Positions 62,863 to 64,000 of a stretch of DNA of 64,000 nt are shown one piece after another. The stretch comes from UBA6614 sp002433235 (GTDB lineage Bacteria; Verrucomicrobiota; Verrucomicrobiia; Limisphaerales; UBA1100), in assembly GCA_002433235.1 (NCBI GenBank), contig DJHS01000059.1, forward strand, positions 5,054-69,053, in the 5' to 3' direction. Positions within the stretch are counted from its first letter, which is position 1. The number at the start of each line of letters is the position of its first letter. A program made the position numbers and the translations under genes. The notes beneath the pieces were generated by a model. The model worked only from the letters and a program-made list of their open reading frames with translations. It was not told the origin of the DNA and searched no databases.

Positions 62863-63999
62863 TCATCGCAAAAAATCCCGCGCCGCCGCATCTGCAAACC
62901 TCAACCCCGCACGATTCAACCGAAACCGCCCCGGCTCGCGCACCGCCTGTCCGCGCGCCACCCACTCATCCATCGTCGCACCCCATTCACCGCCAAGTTC
63001 GTGGCCCGTCACGCGCTGAAATTCCTCGAACGGCCACCCCGCCGTCATGCGCAAGCCAAAGGCAGCTGTCTCGCCAGCCCGCGACAGGGGCGGCAGCTCC
63101 TCGCGCGTGTCGATGGGCCGCTCACCGCGCTCGAGGAGTTCGCAGTAAATTTGCGTGTTTGCGATGTTCTTGGTGCGCACTCCATCCACGTAAGCCGTCG
63201 CGCTCGGCCCCAAGGCATGGCAATCACCGCCGCGCCAGTAGTTGACATTGTGGCGGCAGGCGCGGCTGGGGATTTCAAATTCCGGCGCACCCTCGTGCCG
63301 CGCGAAGTTGGCCACCTCGTATTGATGCCAGCCGCGGGCATTGGTGGAGTCCACCAGCTCATCGTACATCGCACACGCCAACGCCTCGTCCACATCAAAC
63401 TCGCCAGCCGCCAATTGCTCAAAGAGCGGAGTGTCCTGCTCGAAAATGACCTCGTAGGCCGAAAGGTGTTCCGGCTCCAGCGCCGCCGTCTCGCGCAGGC
63501 TCGCGCGCCATTGGTCCATCGTCTGCGTGGGGATGGCGAACATGAGGTCGAGGTTGAGGTTGTTGATGCCCGCCGCGCGCAGAATGTCCACGGATTTGAA
63601 AACCTGTTCCCGCGTGTGGATGCGGCCCAGCCGCTCGAGCAGGCCGGCGTCCAGCGTTTGCACGCCCATCGAGATGCGGTTCACTCCCGCCGCGCGCAGA
63701 AGCCTTGCCTTGTCCGCCGAGACGGTCGCGGGATTGCATTCCACCGTCCATTCCTCCGCGCCAGTCAGCCCGTGCGCGTCCATTGCCGTCAACACCCGTT
63801 CCCATTGGCGCAGGTTTAAAATCGACGGCGTCCCTCCGCCAAAGAAAATTGTCCGCGGCCGCCAGTCGCCCGCGATGAATTCCATCTCCCGGCAAAGCGC
63901 CTCCACGTAGCGATCCACCAGTCCACCCCCCGGCGCATGCGAGTGAAACGCGCAGTAACTGCACTTGCTCGCACAGAACGGCACGTGGATGTAGAGGCT
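62863..63999 (-). CDS. HemW-like radical SAM protein (5' truncated)
   Basis: About 379 residues remain; the frame runs off the window edge just after SLYIHVPFC, the usual start of the family, so only a few residues are lost. The radical-SAM cluster motif is CASKCSYC, followed by FFGGGTPSILNLRQWERVLT and VECNPATVSADKARLLRAAG, RISMGVQTLDAGLLERLGRI, NLNLDLMFAIPTQT. HemW is related to oxygen-independent coproporphyrinogen oxidase (HemN) but acts as a heme chaperone; the two families are hard to separate by eye. CxxxCxxC with no further Cys next to it is the HemW pattern. Confidence 0.88.
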   Translation of the reverse strand, partial: SLYIHVPFCASKCSYCAFHSHAPGGGLVDRYVEALCREMEFIAGDWRPRTIFFGGGTPSILNLRQWERVLTAMDAHGLTGAEEWTVECNPATVSADKARLLRAAGVNRISMGVQTLDAGLLERLGRIHTREQVFKSVDILRAAGINNLNLDLMFAIPTQTMDQWRASLRETAALEPEHLSAYEVIFEQDTPLFEQLAAGEFDVDEALACAMYDELVDSTNARGWHQYEVANFARHEGAPEFEIPSRACRHNVNYWRGGDCHALGPSATAYVDGVRTKNIANTQIYCELLERGERPIDTREELPPLSRAGETAAFGLRMTAGWPFEEFQRVTGHELGGEWGATMDEWVARGQAVREPGRFRLNRAGLRFADAAARDFLR

Positions 64000-64000
64000 G

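Noticed and set aside
62740..63819. 359-residue plus-strand open frame
   Set aside because: Antisense to the HemW-like gene and the intergenic repeat.

Overview
The window looks like a metagenome-derived contig from a Gram-negative bacterium of the PVC superphylum, most likely Verrucomicrobiota. The sequence supports this with a paired DUF1549/DUF1553 and DUF1501 gene set, two secreted proteins that end in a PVC-type CxxCH heme domain, several secreted PQQ-like and FG-GAP beta-propellers, lipid A synthesis (lpxB), a eukaryotic-type glutamine synthetase (GSII) and moderately high GC. The phylum call is an inference from gene content. Two runs of N (24372-24722 and 25554-25890) sit inside tandem repeats of Gly/Pro-rich genes and are scaffold gaps.

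Left part (1-23 kb). A truncated PQQ-like propeller gene faces a minus-strand pair: an FHA-Ser/Thr-kinase gene, split by one extra base in a 7-base homopolymer and ending in MORN-like repeats, followed by 5-oxoprolinase. Then come tRNA-Ala(GGC) and a minus-strand operon of a HEAT-like lipoprotein, a DUF1549/DUF1553 protein, a DUF1501 protein and sufT. tRNA-Thr(CGT) precedes two plus-strand PVC cytochrome-dehydrogenases. A 1286-residue exported protein with IPT-like repeats converges on them.

Middle part (23-41 kb). A Sel1-repeat protein and three consecutive exported Gly/Pro-rich low-complexity proteins are followed by gamma-glutamyltransferase. Next is the ribosomal operon rpsP-khpA-trmD-rplS, which has a strong terminator, no rimM, and an S16 with a long acidic tail. 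A plus-strand block encodes a PQQ-like propeller and a tightly coupled sugar-acid type operon (MFS carrier, ceramidase-like hydrolase, enolase-superfamily dehydratase, DapA-family aldolase). After it come lpxB with a GnnA-like oxidoreductase, divergent gpsA, and thrH.

Nitrogen block (41.5-47.3 kb). On the minus strand the order is glnK2-amt2-glnA(GSII)-terminator, then amt1-glnK1. Sequences resembling sigma-54 promoters precede both glnK2 and amt1, so the two PII-Amt pairs are probably controlled by nitrogen status.

Right part (47.5-64 kb). A very large DUF2723 membrane protein is followed on the minus strand by the overlapping operon aspS-grpE-dnaJ-rsmE, an FG-GAP protein, a small lipoprotein, pyruvate phosphate dikinase, a protein resembling a fused AhbA-AhbB siroheme decarboxylase, and a truncated HemW-like radical SAM gene. 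Short inverted repeats resembling REP elements lie in several intergenic spaces. Most of the window is housekeeping and typical PVC accessory content. The features most worth a second look are the split FHA-kinase-MORN gene, the Gly-rich trio, the doubled PII-Amt arrangement with its candidate promoters, and the AhbAB-like fusion.
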